Of a stretch of 64,000 nucleotides of DNA, positions 18,208-26,959 are shown one piece after another. The stretch comes from Bifidobacterium anseris (GTDB taxonomy: Bacteria > Actinomycetota > Actinomycetes > Actinomycetales > Bifidobacteriaceae), in the NCBI RefSeq assembly GCF_002860345.1, contig NZ_NMYC01000005.1, positions 310,001 through 374,000 of the forward strand, given 5' to 3'. The position numbers and the translations under genes were made by a program. The first letter of the stretch is position 1. Each line of letters opens with the position of its first letter. Below the pieces are notes generated by a model. The model did no database searches and was not told the origin of the DNA. It worked only from the letters and a program-made list of their open reading frames with translations.

Positions 18208-18858
18208 TCAGCGTATTTCCAATCTGCTGAACAGCAGCAGGACGGTGCCTGCGAAGACCGTGGCCAGCAATGCGGATAGTGGCAACCCGTGGGTGGGTTG
18301 TGCGAACCATGCAAGTACGGGGGAGACGGCGGCGACAACCGCATACAGTGTGATGGCTGCCAGATATCCGTAGGCGGCGGCTTCGGCGAGACGGCCGGCG
18401 TCGATGATGAGGATCAGCGTCAGCGATGTCAGCATCGCGCATATGGCACCAGGAACCAGCGTGGCTGTCTCTGTCGGCTGTATGGCGATCGCCACAGCGA
18501 GTTCTATGCCGCACAGCATCGCGCAATAAAAGACGAGCATGGCCAGATAGGCGACGAAATGACCAACGGTGCGTGGGCGGCGCACATATACCAGATAATC
18601 CGGTGACGCAAGGAAATCCAGAGGGCCGCTCAATGGTAGTGCGACGGCTGTCGCCATGAACGCGATGGGCAGTAGATTCGTCAGCAGCGCAGGCGCACTC
18701 GGATCGTCGGATGGGCGTACCATGCCAATGAACATGGCGTGATCATGCGGCGATATGTAATACGCGTAGGTCACGATGGCGAGCAGCGTCAGTAACAGCA
18801 AGCGCATGCCAAGGCGTGCGCGGGACGCTGTGCGCAATTGGCCGAATGCAACGTGCAT
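18208..18858 (-). CDS. ABC-2-like membrane protein of the peptide cassette
   Basis: A 216-residue polytopic membrane protein starting MHVAFGQLRTASRARLGMRL. About six hydrophobic segments are visible, including LLLLTLLAIVTYAYYI, LLPIAFMATAVALPLSG, LAMLVFYCAMLCGIELAVAIA and ALLATVFAGTVLLLF. Its ATG lies 1 nt past the stop of the preceding permease frame, and the ATPase gene follows after 27 nt, so it is part of one operon. The frame extends to 18900, but that part overlaps the upstream gene. No family-specific motif was recognised; a permease role is inferred from topology and neighbours. Confidence 0.78.
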   Translation of the reverse strand: MHVAFGQLRTASRARLGMRLLLLTLLAIVTYAYYISPHDHAMFIGMVRPSDDPSAPALLTNLLPIAFMATAVALPLSGPLDFLASPDYLVYVRRPRTVGHFVAYLAMLVFYCAMLCGIELAVAIAIQPTETATLVPGAICAMLTSLTLILIIDAGRLAEAAAYGYLAAITLYAVVAAVSPVLAWFAQPTHGLPLSALLATVFAGTVLLLFSRLEIR

Positions 18859-18859
18859 G

Positions 18860-19571
18860 TCATGTCTCCAATCGATCGCGATGCTCGAAGACCGTGACAA
18901 TCGTCAGGATCATGACGATGCAGTAGCCGATGAACGGCAGCAGTTGCTGAACGAGGATGACGTTCCAATCGAAACTGAGCGGATACCAGAAGAAGCATAC
19001 GTACCTTTGGACGTCGCCGCCGAGCGGCAGCAACATCCATTCGGCCAGCGCGAAGAACGCAATGAGCATGGCGGTCCCATAGGCCCAAGGGAGGCTGCAG
19101 ACGGCGAGCAGCATATTCAGCAGCGCCAATGATATGTTCCATCATGGATGTGAGAACAATGGCGGTGAGCAGCAATGTGATGTCATCTGCCCGTGGTGGC
19201 CCTACTCGAGCAGATACAACGATGGCGAATAACACTACGCCGCCGACGGCGGCTGCCAGAGAGATGAGTATGATACGGCACAGATTCGCGGTCAGTTGTG
19301 TGCGGGGATCATGGCGGACAAGCACGAAGGCGCTATACTCCACTCGGAACAGGCATGCCAATGTGAGCGATGCGGGCAGTACGAATTGCGCTGCGCCTAC
19401 GCGAAGAAATCCGATCGTGTCGCGCCCAAAGCCGTATAGCGTGCATGTCAGGTAATTCATGAGGCTTCCTATGACGCAGCCACAGCAAATCACGATGCTG
19501 ATGATGAGCGCAACGGGGGATACGGGAGGACGACGCATGCGTAATTGGCGACGAAGTCGATCAGGAGACAT
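18860..19571 (-). pseudogene. Membrane protein of the peptide cassette, split by a frameshift
   Basis: Two overlapping frames together make one about 236-residue polytopic protein. The first runs from ATG 19571 (MSPDRLRRQLRMRRPPVSP) with segments such as LIISIVICCGCVIGSLMNYL and IILISLAAAVGGVVLFAIVV up to LTSMMEHI near 19131. The second frame continues LALLNMLLAVCSLPWAYG to the stop at 18860. Removing one A at about 19130 restores a continuous frame reading MMEHILALLNMLLAVC. Without that, the first frame runs into a hydrophilic Arg-rich tail, clearly not a membrane protein. The ATG overlaps the end of the upstream permease gene by 11 nt. A sequencing error is possible. Confidence 0.75.
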
Positions 19572-20409
19572 CTTGCCGTCCTTTGATGAGAAGCGGTATG
19601 GAAGTCGCCAGTAGCAGCAGGATGATGGATAGGGCGATTCCCACGTAATTTTGCGCACGCAGTTCGTCCACCGTGGCTGGGGAGAAATTCAGGAATATGA
19701 TATGCGTCCATTGATCGCGGCCGCCTTTCCCGCTGGTCGTGAACAGCCACCACAGCAGACTCAGCGTAAATGGCACAAGCAATTCCATATGACGACGCCG
19801 GATGAACAACGAGCTGGAGATGGCCAACGTGGCGAACAGTCCGGAAATCACGAAGACAAGCAGGCAGATGACGGCGACACATAGCCATTGGCTACGCTCG
19901 TACAGCGGATACGCCCATGACTTCGATGAAACGAGTACATAGCGGTTGAGATACAAACCTGTTTCATCCCATTCGGTGCCTTCAATGAAGTTCATATGAG
20001 GATTGATGATGCCCATGATGAGCATGTTGAGTGCCAACGGCATCAGACCGCCGATGCCGCCGAGCAGAAAACCTGCGCAGAGGGACGAACGTAAGAATAT
20101 TGGGCGGTCGCATCGGCTGATGACGAAAGGTGCGCGTTTCCAGTATCGTTCTTCGGCGACGAGGCTGCCGCCGAGCAAGGCCGCCAAAAACGGCATCAGG
20201 AATAGGTAGAGGCCGGCGCCGCTGCCGAACTGGCTGAACAGCATGACGTCCGCGAGGAAGGTGGGTTCGTGATCATACAGCACAAAACTGGCTCGGTGAG
20301 TCGTCCACCATTGCACGGCGATCATGCCGGCTGACAGCACGATAATGATTGCCATGCGCCCGCTCAATAGATTACTGCGCAGTTGGCGGCGAATGATGGA
20401 TCCGTTCAT
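19561..20409 (-). CDS. ABC-2-like membrane protein of the peptide cassette
   Basis: A 282-residue polytopic protein starting MNGSIIRRQLRSNLLSGRMA. Hydrophobic segments include AIIIVLSAGMIAVQWW, AGLYLFLMPFLAALLGG, LLGGIGGLMPLALNMLIMGI, LCVAVICLLVFVISGLFATLAI and IALSIILLLLATSIPLLI. A large loop between the third and fourth segments contains YLNRYVLVSSKSWAYPLYE. GGAGGCCCC precedes ATG 20409. Local GC is clearly lower than in neighbouring core genes (a 60-bp sample at 19921 is 45%). It is likely the main permease partner of the ATPase at 17548. The 3' end overlaps the next gene. Confidence 0.78.
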   Translation of the reverse strand: MNGSIIRRQLRSNLLSGRMAIIIVLSAGMIAVQWWTTHRASFVLYDHEPTFLADVMLFSQFGSGAGLYLFLMPFLAALLGGSLVAEERYWKRAPFVISRCDRPIFLRSSLCAGFLLGGIGGLMPLALNMLIMGIINPHMNFIEGTEWDETGLYLNRYVLVSSKSWAYPLYERSQWLCVAVICLLVFVISGLFATLAISSSLFIRRRHMELLVPFTLSLLWWLFTTSGKGGRDQWTHIIFLNFSPATVDELRAQNYVGIALSIILLLLATSIPLLIKGRQDVS

Positions 20410-20442
20410 GGGGCCTCCGGAGTTGGCTATCATGCGTGGTGA

Positions 20443-20483
20443 TGCGTGGTGGTGAAGGACGCGCAGTCCTTCACCACCACGCA
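20443..20483 (-). promoter_or_regulatory. 18-bp perfect hairpin between peptide and transporter genes
   Basis: TGCGTGGTGGTGAAGGAC (20443-20460) is perfectly complementary to 20466-20483 around a 5-nt loop. No T run follows on the minus strand, so it looks like an mRNA stabiliser or a leaky attenuator that would give more peptide than transporter message. Confidence 0.7.
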
Positions 20484-20501
20484 CCATTGCGAGTGGGATT
20501 A

Positions 20502-20916
20502 TCAGTTGCTGTCAGGGGCCCAGAGTCCTGCGGCTTCCGTACCGGCGACGTTCTGCGTGTTCTGCAGACGCATATGCACTTGCTTGCGGCCGAAAATCTG
20601 ATAGGTCTGATTGGTGACGTATCCGACAGATCCCGAGGTCAGCGTTACGGTACCGGAGCGCACGTCCTCATTGGAATAGCCGAGCATCCATGCGCGGATG
20701 GTTCGGTTGCCGGAAACGCTTGCTGCCGAGATGTATCCGTCAGAAGTGTTCTGCTTCTGACGATTTGGAGGTATCTGAGGTGTTCCAGTTGGTGAGGTAG
20801 GCGCTCCAACCGGTCTTGGCGGTATTGCCCGCAAGGGCGGGGGAGGCAAAACAGAAAGCGGATGCGGCGATGGCCAGCAACGCGATCGCTTTGCGACTTA
20901 GGTGTTTGCTTGTCAT
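20502..20916 (-). pseudogene. Small secreted peptide (bacteriocin-like or DUF2712-like), frameshifted
   Basis: ATG 20916 with AAAGGAGTT upstream opens a classic signal peptide, MTSKHLSRKAIALLAIAASA followed by FCFASPALA, cut before GNTAKTGW. The frame then ends early with SSEAEHF. In the shifted frame the sequence continues as KQNTSDGYISAASVSGNRTI and ends GTEAAGLWAPDSN at 20502. Dropping one G at about 20757 joins them into about 137 residues (mature about 108). The ending TVTLTSGSVGYVTNQTYQIF resembles small secreted proteins (DUF2712 type) found beside ABC transporters and two-component systems in Gram-positives. It is not a clear lactococcin 972. As read, only a 29-residue mature fragment would be made. 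Confidence 0.65.
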
Positions 20917-20974
20917 GGCAACTCCTTTACATCGTTTTCTTCTTCGTCGAATAATCGATGAATGGACATACTCC

Positions 20975-21003
20975 AGCGTATTGGGGTGGGAGCGTGGCGC
21001 CAA
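20975..21003 (-). promoter_or_regulatory. Promoter of the secreted-peptide operon
   Basis: On the minus strand, TTGGCG (20998-21003) and TACGCT (20975-20980) are separated by 17 bp. The imperfect -35 sits immediately beside the inverted repeat at 21004-21031, an arrangement typical of activated promoters. Confidence 0.6.
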
Positions 21004-21031
21004 AGCCATGTAAAGAAAACACTACATGGCT
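21004..21031. promoter_or_regulatory. Inverted repeat, likely binding site of the adjacent response regulator
   Basis: AGCCATGTA (21004-21012) and TACATGGCT (21023-21031) are perfect 9-bp arms with a 10-bp spacer, about one helical turn. It lies between the divergent peptide operon and two-component genes, abutting the peptide -35 box. Dimeric LuxR/NarL-type regulators bind sites of this geometry. Confidence 0.65.
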
Positions 21032-21178
21032 GCGTTGTGGGCATTCTGCGGCGACGATGAAGGATCGTGAGCTACAATGCCCGTACGCGGTACGCGTGGA
21101 TGGATGCGCCGCGTTGGCTCGGCAATGATTGCCGGAGAGCCAGAGAGAAGGAGCGACGTCTCAGATGGGGAGGGACAT

Positions 21179-21844
21179 ATGGCGATACCGGTGCTTGCCG
21201 TCATCGACAACGATGCATGGGCATTACAAACCATCACGCAGTGGCTGAAGGCGCAGCCGCGGCAATGTACATTGGCGTGGGCCACCACATCCTGTGCGCA
21301 GGCGGTGCACGGCTGCCTGTACGCGAAACCGGATGTGGATGTGCTGCTCGTAGATATGGCGCTTGGCGCGATGAGCGGTCCGAACCTGTGCAAGACGATC
21401 CGTATGCACTCGCCTCGTCCGGCGGTGCTTGGCATGACCGCTTTTGATCCGGAACTGTTCCGTGACGATCTGGCCGCGGCAGGTGCGCAAGGCATCATGG
21501 ACAAGCAGTCCATCATCCCCGGTCTGACGTCGTGGCTTGCAACCCTCGCCGAAGGCGGCAGCATCCAGCCTGAGAGCTTCCATGATGCGCGCACGGCCCA
21601 TCGAATCCTGTGCGCATCCCCGCAGACGCCGGCGGCCAAAGACATCAGAGACAACGAACTCAGCACACGTGAGCGGGAGGTGCTCGCGTTGTATGCGCAA
21701 GGCAAGACGACGGACGAAGTGGCCGGTGTCATGGCCGTCTCCCGTAACACCGTCTACACCTTCGTCGACCGTGCCTCCGGGAAGCTGGGCGTGCGCAATC
21801 GTGCCGAAGCCATCGAGAAAGCCCGATGGTATGGCCTGCTGTGA
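21179..21844 (+). CDS. NarL/FixJ-family response regulator
   Basis: A 221-residue DNA-binding response regulator. The receiver starts IPVLAVIDNDAWALQTITQW with the acidic DND cluster, has the phospho-acceptor Asp in VDVLLVDMALG and the conserved Lys in GIMDKQSII. The C-terminal LuxR-type HTH reads LSTREREVLALYAQGKTTDE and VSRNTVYTFVDRASGKLGV. ATG 21179 follows GGGGAGGG; the frame open from 21077 is not conserved-looking. TACAAT at 21073-21078 is a likely -10. It overlaps the kinase gene by 14 nt. It likely acts on the palindrome at 21004. Confidence 0.92.
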   Translation: MAIPVLAVIDNDAWALQTITQWLKAQPRQCTLAWATTSCAQAVHGCLYAKPDVDVLLVDMALGAMSGPNLCKTIRMHSPRPAVLGMTAFDPELFRDDLAAAGAQGIMDKQSIIPGLTSWLATLAEGGSIQPESFHDARTAHRILCASPQTPAAKDIRDNELSTREREVLALYAQGKTTDEVAGVMAVSRNTVYTFVDRASGKLGVRNRAEAIEKARWYGLL

Positions 21845-23018
21845 CCTTCGTCCTTCCAGTTTCGTCAGTGCCGTGCGCGAGCGCGCCCACCATATGCCCT
21901 CCATGCTGCTGCGCGGCGTCGCAATCCTGTGGACGGTGATGCTCGTATTGGACGCATGCCGGTTCGTCGGGGAGGGTCGATGGATCTCCTGCTGTCTCGC
22001 CGGCGTCGAAATCGCCTGCCTGTGGCTGCTGGCGAACCGTCCGCTCGCAGGCGTCGCGCCGGTCGCCATCCTGTGGTGCGTGTTCCTCGTCAGCCCGATT
22101 CCGGTGCCGCCCGCCTTCGGCTATGTGGGATTGACGGCCGTAGGGGTGCTGGGATACCTTGGCATGCCGCTTGCCGTCGTCTTCACGTTTGTGTTCGTGG
22201 CGGCGGATTACGTGTCGCATCTGCTGATGGCCGATTTCGTCCCGCCGTTGGCGATCATGCCGATGCTGACGTTGTGCGCCAACATGCTGCTCGCCGGCGT
22301 CATCGGCTGCATCGTGCGCATCGTGCGCAGGAACATGCGCGAACGCGACCGTTGGCGCATGCAACAGCAGCATATGGCTGTCGCGGCGAGGCTGCACGAC
22401 GAGGCGTGCAACGATCTCGTCTATGCGTTGCTGACGCTGCGCCATTCACAAGTCGAAACGGCGAACGCGAACGATGATGAGGAATACGAACGCCTCGCGC
22501 AGGTGTCTGCCGCTGTTGAAGACGCGCTCGCCTCGGTGCGCTCGGGCATCCTTTTGCTGCATGCGTCCGGCGACGGCGATGAGCTCCGCGCGGAGCGTCG
22601 TCGTACGCTGCCGGTGCATACGGCGATCGAGCGGCAGCATAGCCGTGTGCGCGAGCTCGGTTTTGACGGATTGACGTCGGTCGGCGACGGTGCCCGTTTC
22701 GTCACGTCCGGCACTGACCGCATCGCCGCGCTCGACGGACTGATTCATGAATTGTTCGGCAATCTGGTCAAATACGCCGACGCCGCACATCCGTTCGTCT
22801 GTTCCGTTGATGTGCAGGGGGACACGCTGTATCTGTCATGGTGCAATACGCGCGCCGCACAGCCGAACGTGACGGCGTCCTCAGGCTCGGGCATCGCCGG
22901 TTGCCGGCGACTGTTCGAACAATGCGGTGGCGCGCTCGCGGCTGGGGCGGGCGACGGCGCGTTGTGGTGCGTCGAGGCGTCGATGCCGCTGCACGACGCC
23001 CCGACGATGTCTGATTGA
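21831..23018 (+). CDS. Sensor histidine kinase (NarL-type partner)
   Basis: A 395-residue membrane sensor kinase. About five hydrophobic segments fill residues 20-165 with almost no extracellular domain, a layout of intramembrane-sensing kinases linked to peptide transporters. The dimerisation helix contains the phosphorylated His in VAARLHDEACNDLVYALL. The ATPase part shows IHELFGNLVKYADAAHPF as N-box and GSGIAGCRRLFEQCGGAL as G-box. ATG 21831 lies inside the end of the response-regulator gene, indicating translational coupling; ATG 21894 is an alternative. The signal is not known; peptide or transporter state is the natural guess from context. Confidence 0.87.
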   Translation: MACCDLRPSSFVSAVRERAHHMPSMLLRGVAILWTVMLVLDACRFVGEGRWISCCLAGVEIACLWLLANRPLAGVAPVAILWCVFLVSPIPVPPAFGYVGLTAVGVLGYLGMPLAVVFTFVFVAADYVSHLLMADFVPPLAIMPMLTLCANMLLAGVIGCIVRIVRRNMRERDRWRMQQQHMAVAARLHDEACNDLVYALLTLRHSQVETANANDDEEYERLAQVSAAVEDALASVRSGILLLHASGDGDELRAERRRTLPVHTAIERQHSRVRELGFDGLTSVGDGARFVTSGTDRIAALDGLIHELFGNLVKYADAAHPFVCSVDVQGDTLYLSWCNTRAAQPNVTASSGSGIAGCRRLFEQCGGALAAGAGDGALWCVEASMPLHDAPTMSD

Positions 23019-23075
23019 GCCGATGTCTGATTGAGTCGAATCGCTGTCCCGTCATCGATTCCATATACATACAAC

Positions 23076-23118
23076 GAGCGGGCGCCCTTTCGAAGCACAT
23101 GCGAAAGGACGCCCGCTC
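23076..23118. terminator. Bidirectional hairpin terminator
   Basis: A 17-bp stem with one mismatch (23076-23092 with 23102-23118, 9-nt loop) separates the convergent kinase and PBP genes. Confidence 0.75.
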
Positions 23119-23181
23119 GGCCTGCCTGCCTGCCGTCCGGCACAGTCATGTCAACTGCGCCGGACGCGGCCCGACTTTCCG

Positions 23182-25494
23182 CTATTGCCCGGATTGCTGC
23201 TGCGGCTCAGTGGTCGGCTGCGTGTCCGGTTGCGTCGGCTGTGCCGGCGGCGTCGGTTCGGTGGTCGGCTGTGCCGGTTGCGTTGGCTCAGGCGTCGGCT
23301 GTGCCGGCTGCTGCGGCTCGCTCGTCGGCTTGTCGTTCGCTGTCTGTGACGGCGATGCGTTCTGCGTCGGCGACGCGCTCTGCGACGCCGACTCGCTGGG
23401 CGATTCGCTCGGCGTGACCGTGTTCTGTCCCTGATTCGTCGACGGCGCGCGAGATCCGCCCAGACCCCAGTCGCCGTCCGGGCCGCCGATCTTGCCGTTG
23501 TCGACGGCGGTCGGGAACTGCTCGACCGGCATGTCGGCGACGGCCGTCGACATGAACTCGGAGAACAGATGCGCCGGATAGCCGGTCGACGAGACGCCGT
23601 AGCCGGCGAAGGACGGTACGACGAGGTTCTCGCCGTTCTCGCCCGGATTCCAGATCGCCCACACGTTCATCAGCTGCGGCGTATAACCGACGAAGCTCGC
23701 CGCTGTCTCGTCGTTTGCGGTGCCAGATTTGCCGGCGACCGGACGGCCAAGCTGCGAGGAGACGCCAGCGGCGGTGCCGTAGGTCGTCGTGCCGAGCATC
23801 GCGTGCTGCGTGAGCGCGCAGACGTTCTCATCGAAGACCTTCTTCGGCTCCGGATTCGCCTTGTACATGTCCTTGTCGGCCTTCGTGACGCGGTCGACGA
23901 GATGCAGCGTGTTCTTCGTGCCGTTGTTCGCAATCGTCGAGTGTCCCTGTGCGAGATCCCAGACGGTGAGCGAGTTGATGCCGAGGATGTTGTAGAGCGT
24001 GTCCTCCTGGATGTCGCCGGTGATGCCGGCGTCATGCGCGATCTGCGCGTAGCGTTTCGGCGTCAGATGCTCGTTGACGTTCATGAACACGGTGTTCACC
24101 GAGTTCGCCGTCGCCTGATTGAGGTTGATCGTGCCCCAGCTGATGCCGAGCGCGTTCGGCACTTCGGCGAAGGTGCCCGGCGTCGTCTCGAAGCGTTCCG
24201 GCGAGTTGCCGTTGAACAGCGTCGAGAAGCTCACGTCGTCCTGCGCGGCGCCGATGAGGCCGAAGGGCTTCATCGTCGATCCCGGCTGGAACGTCGACTG
24301 CGTCGCGTTGTTGAGCTGCTGCTTGAGATAGTCCTGTCCCGCGTACATCGCGCGCACCGATCCGCTGCTCTGGTCGACGGCGATGCCGCCGATCTGCAAC
24401 GTCTCGGGCATGCCTTCGGGCCGCTCGTCGCCGACCTGCTGGATGCGATCCTGCATTGTCTTGTCGAGCGTCGTGATGACCTTGTATCCACCGGTCTCCA
24501 GCTCGTCTTTCGTGAAGGCCTTGTTGTTCGTCAGCTCGGTCTCGACCGTCGACAGGATGTAGCCGGTCGGGCCCGCGTAGTCGTTGCTGGGTACGTATTC
24601 CTTGACTTCGGGGAACTTTGCGTCCGCCGCCTGCTGCGCGGTTAGGTAGCCGTCGTCCTTCATGATGCCGACGACGCGGTCGAAGCGCTTTTCCGCCTGC
24701 TTCGGGTTGACGGCCGGATCCCATGTGCTCGGCGCCGGGATGATGCCGGCGATCATCGCGGCCTCGGAAGGCGTCAGATCCTTCGCGTCCTTGCCGAAGT
24801 ACGCTTGGGCGGCGGCCTGGATGCCGTAGGCGCCGCGACCCAGATAGATCGTGTTCATGTAGTTGCACAGCACTTCGGACTTGTCCTGCGAGTTCGCGAT
24901 CTTCATCGCGAGGATCGCCTCGCGGATCTTGCCTGAGTAGGACGTCGTTTCACCCAGATAATAGCGTTCCGCGTACTGCTGCGTGATCGTCGAGCCGCCC
25001 TGACGGGTGCCTTTCGTCAGGTTGTTGTACAGCGCGCGCGCCATGCCGGTGATGTCGATGCCCTTGTTTGTCCAGAACGAACGGTCCTCGGATGCGACGA
25101 TCGCGTTGCCGACGTAGTCGGGGAGCGTTGCGCAGTTGACGATCTCACGGTTCTGTTCGGAGAACGAGCCGATCGGCGTCGTGCCGTCGTTGTAGTAGAC
25201 GGTCGTCTTCTCGGCGAGTGCGATCTTCTCCGGCTGCGGGATGTCCGTCGTCGCGTACAGATAGGCGAACAGTGCGATGCCGAGGACGATGATGCCGCCG
25301 ATGACGCCGAGCAGGATCTTCCACCACAGTCCTTTGTGCTTGCGCTTCGGGTCCTTCTTGTTCTTCGGCGCGCGATGGTTCCTGCGCGCGCCGGCGGGGC
25401 CCGTCGATGTCTTTCTTGCGTTCGCGGAGCCGTGCGACGTCCTGTGTGCGTCGCCCGACGCGCCCGAACGTACGGTACGTGTCTGTGAAGCCAT
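23182..25494 (-). CDS. Class A penicillin-binding protein (transglycosylase/transpeptidase)
   Basis: Bifunctional peptidoglycan synthase of 770 residues. A basic cytoplasmic tail (KNKKDPKRKHKG) precedes one membrane segment at about 57-80. The GT51 domain has EDRSFWTNKGID and GGSTITQQYAERYYLGE. The transpeptidase domain has the SxxK motif in QPGSTMKPFG, an SVN motif in NSVNTVFMN and AGKSGTANDE as KTG box. The last about 75 residues are a Pro/Thr/Gln/Ser/Glu-rich low-complexity tail encoded by repeats at 23185-23430, probably wall-spanning. ATG 25494 (MASQTRTVRS) is preferred; an upstream frame to 25593 lacks family resemblance. It is comparable to PonA/PBP1-type enzymes. Confidence 0.95.
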   Translation of the reverse strand: MASQTRTVRSGASGDAHRTSHGSANARKTSTGPAGARRNHRAPKNKKDPKRKHKGLWWKILLGVIGGIIVLGIALFAYLYATTDIPQPEKIALAEKTTVYYNDGTTPIGSFSEQNREIVNCATLPDYVGNAIVASEDRSFWTNKGIDITGMARALYNNLTKGTRQGGSTITQQYAERYYLGETTSYSGKIREAILAMKIANSQDKSEVLCNYMNTIYLGRGAYGIQAAAQAYFGKDAKDLTPSEAAMIAGIIPAPSTWDPAVNPKQAEKRFDRVVGIMKDDGYLTAQQAADAKFPEVKEYVPSNDYAGPTGYILSTVETELTNNKAFTKDELETGGYKVITTLDKTMQDRIQQVGDERPEGMPETLQIGGIAVDQSSGSVRAMYAGQDYLKQQLNNATQSTFQPGSTMKPFGLIGAAQDDVSFSTLFNGNSPERFETTPGTFAEVPNALGISWGTINLNQATANSVNTVFMNVNEHLTPKRYAQIAHDAGITGDIQEDTLYNILGINSLTVWDLAQGHSTIANNGTKNTLHLVDRVTKADKDMYKANPEPKKVFDENVCALTQHAMLGTTTYGTAAGVSSQLGRPVAGKSGTANDETAASFVGYTPQLMNVWAIWNPGENGENLVVPSFAGYGVSSTGYPAHLFSEFMSTAVADMPVEQFPTAVDNGKIGGPDGDWGLGGSRAPSTNQGQNTVTPSESPSESASQSASPTQNASPSQTANDKPTSEPQQPAQPTPEPTQPAQPTTEPTPPAQPTQPDTQPTTEPQQQSGQ

Positions 25495-25695
25495 GCAGTC
25501 CACGGTAATCGGCGTACCTGAAAAACGGCCGACGCTTCGCCGAGGGGCGCATCGGCGACGGCCGACTACGCCGGCGTAGGTTTTCCTGCACACACGGTAA
25601 CGTTAGTGTCTTGAAGTTCCTTTGGCAGGCCGCCGCGGGCAATGCGCGGTATGCTGAAAGGCGAACAACGCACGCAACTAGAGGAGTCATTTTTC

Positions 25696-26838
25696 ATGAG
25701 CATTCGCGTGGCTATCGCCGGTGTGGGCAATTGCGCCTCGTCACTGGTGCAGGGTGTCGAGTATTACAAGGACACCAAGGATGAGGACAAGATCCCGGGA
25801 CTGATGCACAACAACTTCGGCGGCTACCGTGTGCGCGACATCGAGTTCGTCACCGCGTTCGACGTCGACGCCGACAAGGTCGGCAAGGACCTGTCCGAGG
25901 CGATCTTCTCGTCGCAGAACAACACGATCAAGTTCTCTGATGTCCCGAATCTGGGCGTCGAGGTGCTGCGCGGACCGACTCTTGACGGTCTCGGCGAGTA
26001 CTACCGCGAGATGATCGAGGAGTCGGATAAGGAACCGGTCGATGTGGCTCAGGTGCTGCGCGACAACAAGGTCGACGTCCTCGTTTCCTATCTGCCGGTC
26101 GGCTCCGAAGAGGCCGACAAGGCGTATGCGCAGGCCGCGATGGATGCCGGCTGCGCGTTCGTCAACTGCCTGCCGGTGTTTATCGCCTCCGACCCAGAGT
26201 GGGCGCAGAAGTTCCGTGATGCGGGCGTCCCGATCATCGGCGACGACATCAAGAGCCAGGTCGGCGCGACGATCACGCACCGTGTGCTCGCGCGTCTGTT
26301 CGAGGACCGCGGCGTGCATCTCGACCGCACCTATCAGCTCAACGTCGGCGGCAACATGGACTTCATGAACATGCTGCAGCGTTCGCGCCTCGAATCGAAG
26401 AAGATTTCGAAGACGCGCGCCGTCACGTCGATCGTCCCCCACGAGATGGATCCGTACAACGTCCACATCGGTCCGTCCGATTACGTCGCATGGCTCGACG
26501 ATCGCAAGTTCGCGTTCGTCCGCCTCGAAGGCACGACCTTCGGCGACGTCCCGCTGAACCTCGAATACAAGCTCGAGGTGTGGGATTCGCCGAACTCGGC
26601 CGGCATCGTCATCGACGCCGTGCGCGCCGCGAAGATCGCGCTCGACCGTGGCCTCGCCGGCCCGGTGCTCGCGCCGTCCTCCTACTTCATGAAGTCTCCG
26701 GCCGTGCAGCATGAGGACAACGAGGCGCGTCGCCTCGTTGAGGAGTTCATCGCCGGCAAGGTCGAGGCGAACGAGGCCGAGCTCGACGCCGACGTCGCCA
26801 AGGCGAAGGCCGACGGCAAGGACGTCTGGAAGGCCTGA
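25696..26838 (+). CDS. ino1: Inositol-3-phosphate synthase
   Basis: Converts glucose 6-phosphate to myo-inositol phosphate, feeding phosphatidylinositol-type lipids in actinobacteria. The 380-residue protein starts [20 protein letters not shown] with the NAD-binding GxGxxxS loop. It also has [34 protein letters not shown], the conserved [13 protein letters not shown] and ARRLVEEF near the end. GAGGAGTC lies upstream of ATG 25696; the longer frame from 25642 is unlikely. Length is typical of the compact actinobacterial/archaeal form. A hairpin at 26869 follows. Confidence 0.95.
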   Translation: MSIRVAIAGVGNCASSLVQGVEYYKDTKDEDKIPGLMHNNFGGYRVRDIEFVTAFDVDADKVGKDLSEAIFSSQNNTIKFSDVPNLGVEVLRGPTLDGLGEYYREMIEESDKEPVDVAQVLRDNKVDVLVSYLPVGSEEADKAYAQAAMDAGCAFVNCLPVFIASDPEWAQKFRDAGVPIIGDDIKSQVGATITHRVLARLFEDRGVHLDRTYQLNVGGNMDFMNMLQRSRLESKKISKTRAVTSIVPHEMDPYNVHIGPSDYVAWLDDRKFAFVRLEGTTFGDVPLNLEYKLEVWDSPNSAGIVIDAVRAAKIALDRGLAGPVLAPSSYFMKSPAVQHEDNEARRLVEEFIAGKVEANEAELDADVAKAKADGKDVWKA

Positions 26839-26868
26839 TCCCCTCCCTGTCCGCCCGGATTTTCGGCT

Positions 26869-26905
26869 GAAGGCCGCCCGCATCAGCATCGTGCGGGTGG
26901 CCTTC
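26869..26905 (+). terminator. Hairpin after ino1
   Basis: GAAGGCCGCCCGCA (26869-26882) pairs with 26892-26905 with one G-T over a 9-nt loop. The T run is weak, so termination is probable but not certain. Confidence 0.6.
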
Positions 26906-26959
26906 GTCATGCAACGGTGGCGACGGCGACATGCAACAGCGTCATACGATGGGCGCGTG

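Noticed and set aside
20502-20916. Programmed frameshift producing the full secreted peptide
   Set aside because: No slippery heptamer or homopolymer is present at the shift point (TCGTCAGAAGCAGAAC), so mutation or sequencing error is likelier.
23185-23430. Repetitive DNA that could be taken for a CRISPR or VNTR locus
   Set aside because: The repeats are irregular and encode the Pro/Thr/Gln/Glu tail of the penicillin-binding protein in frame. No CRISPR-like spacer pattern exists anywhere in the window.
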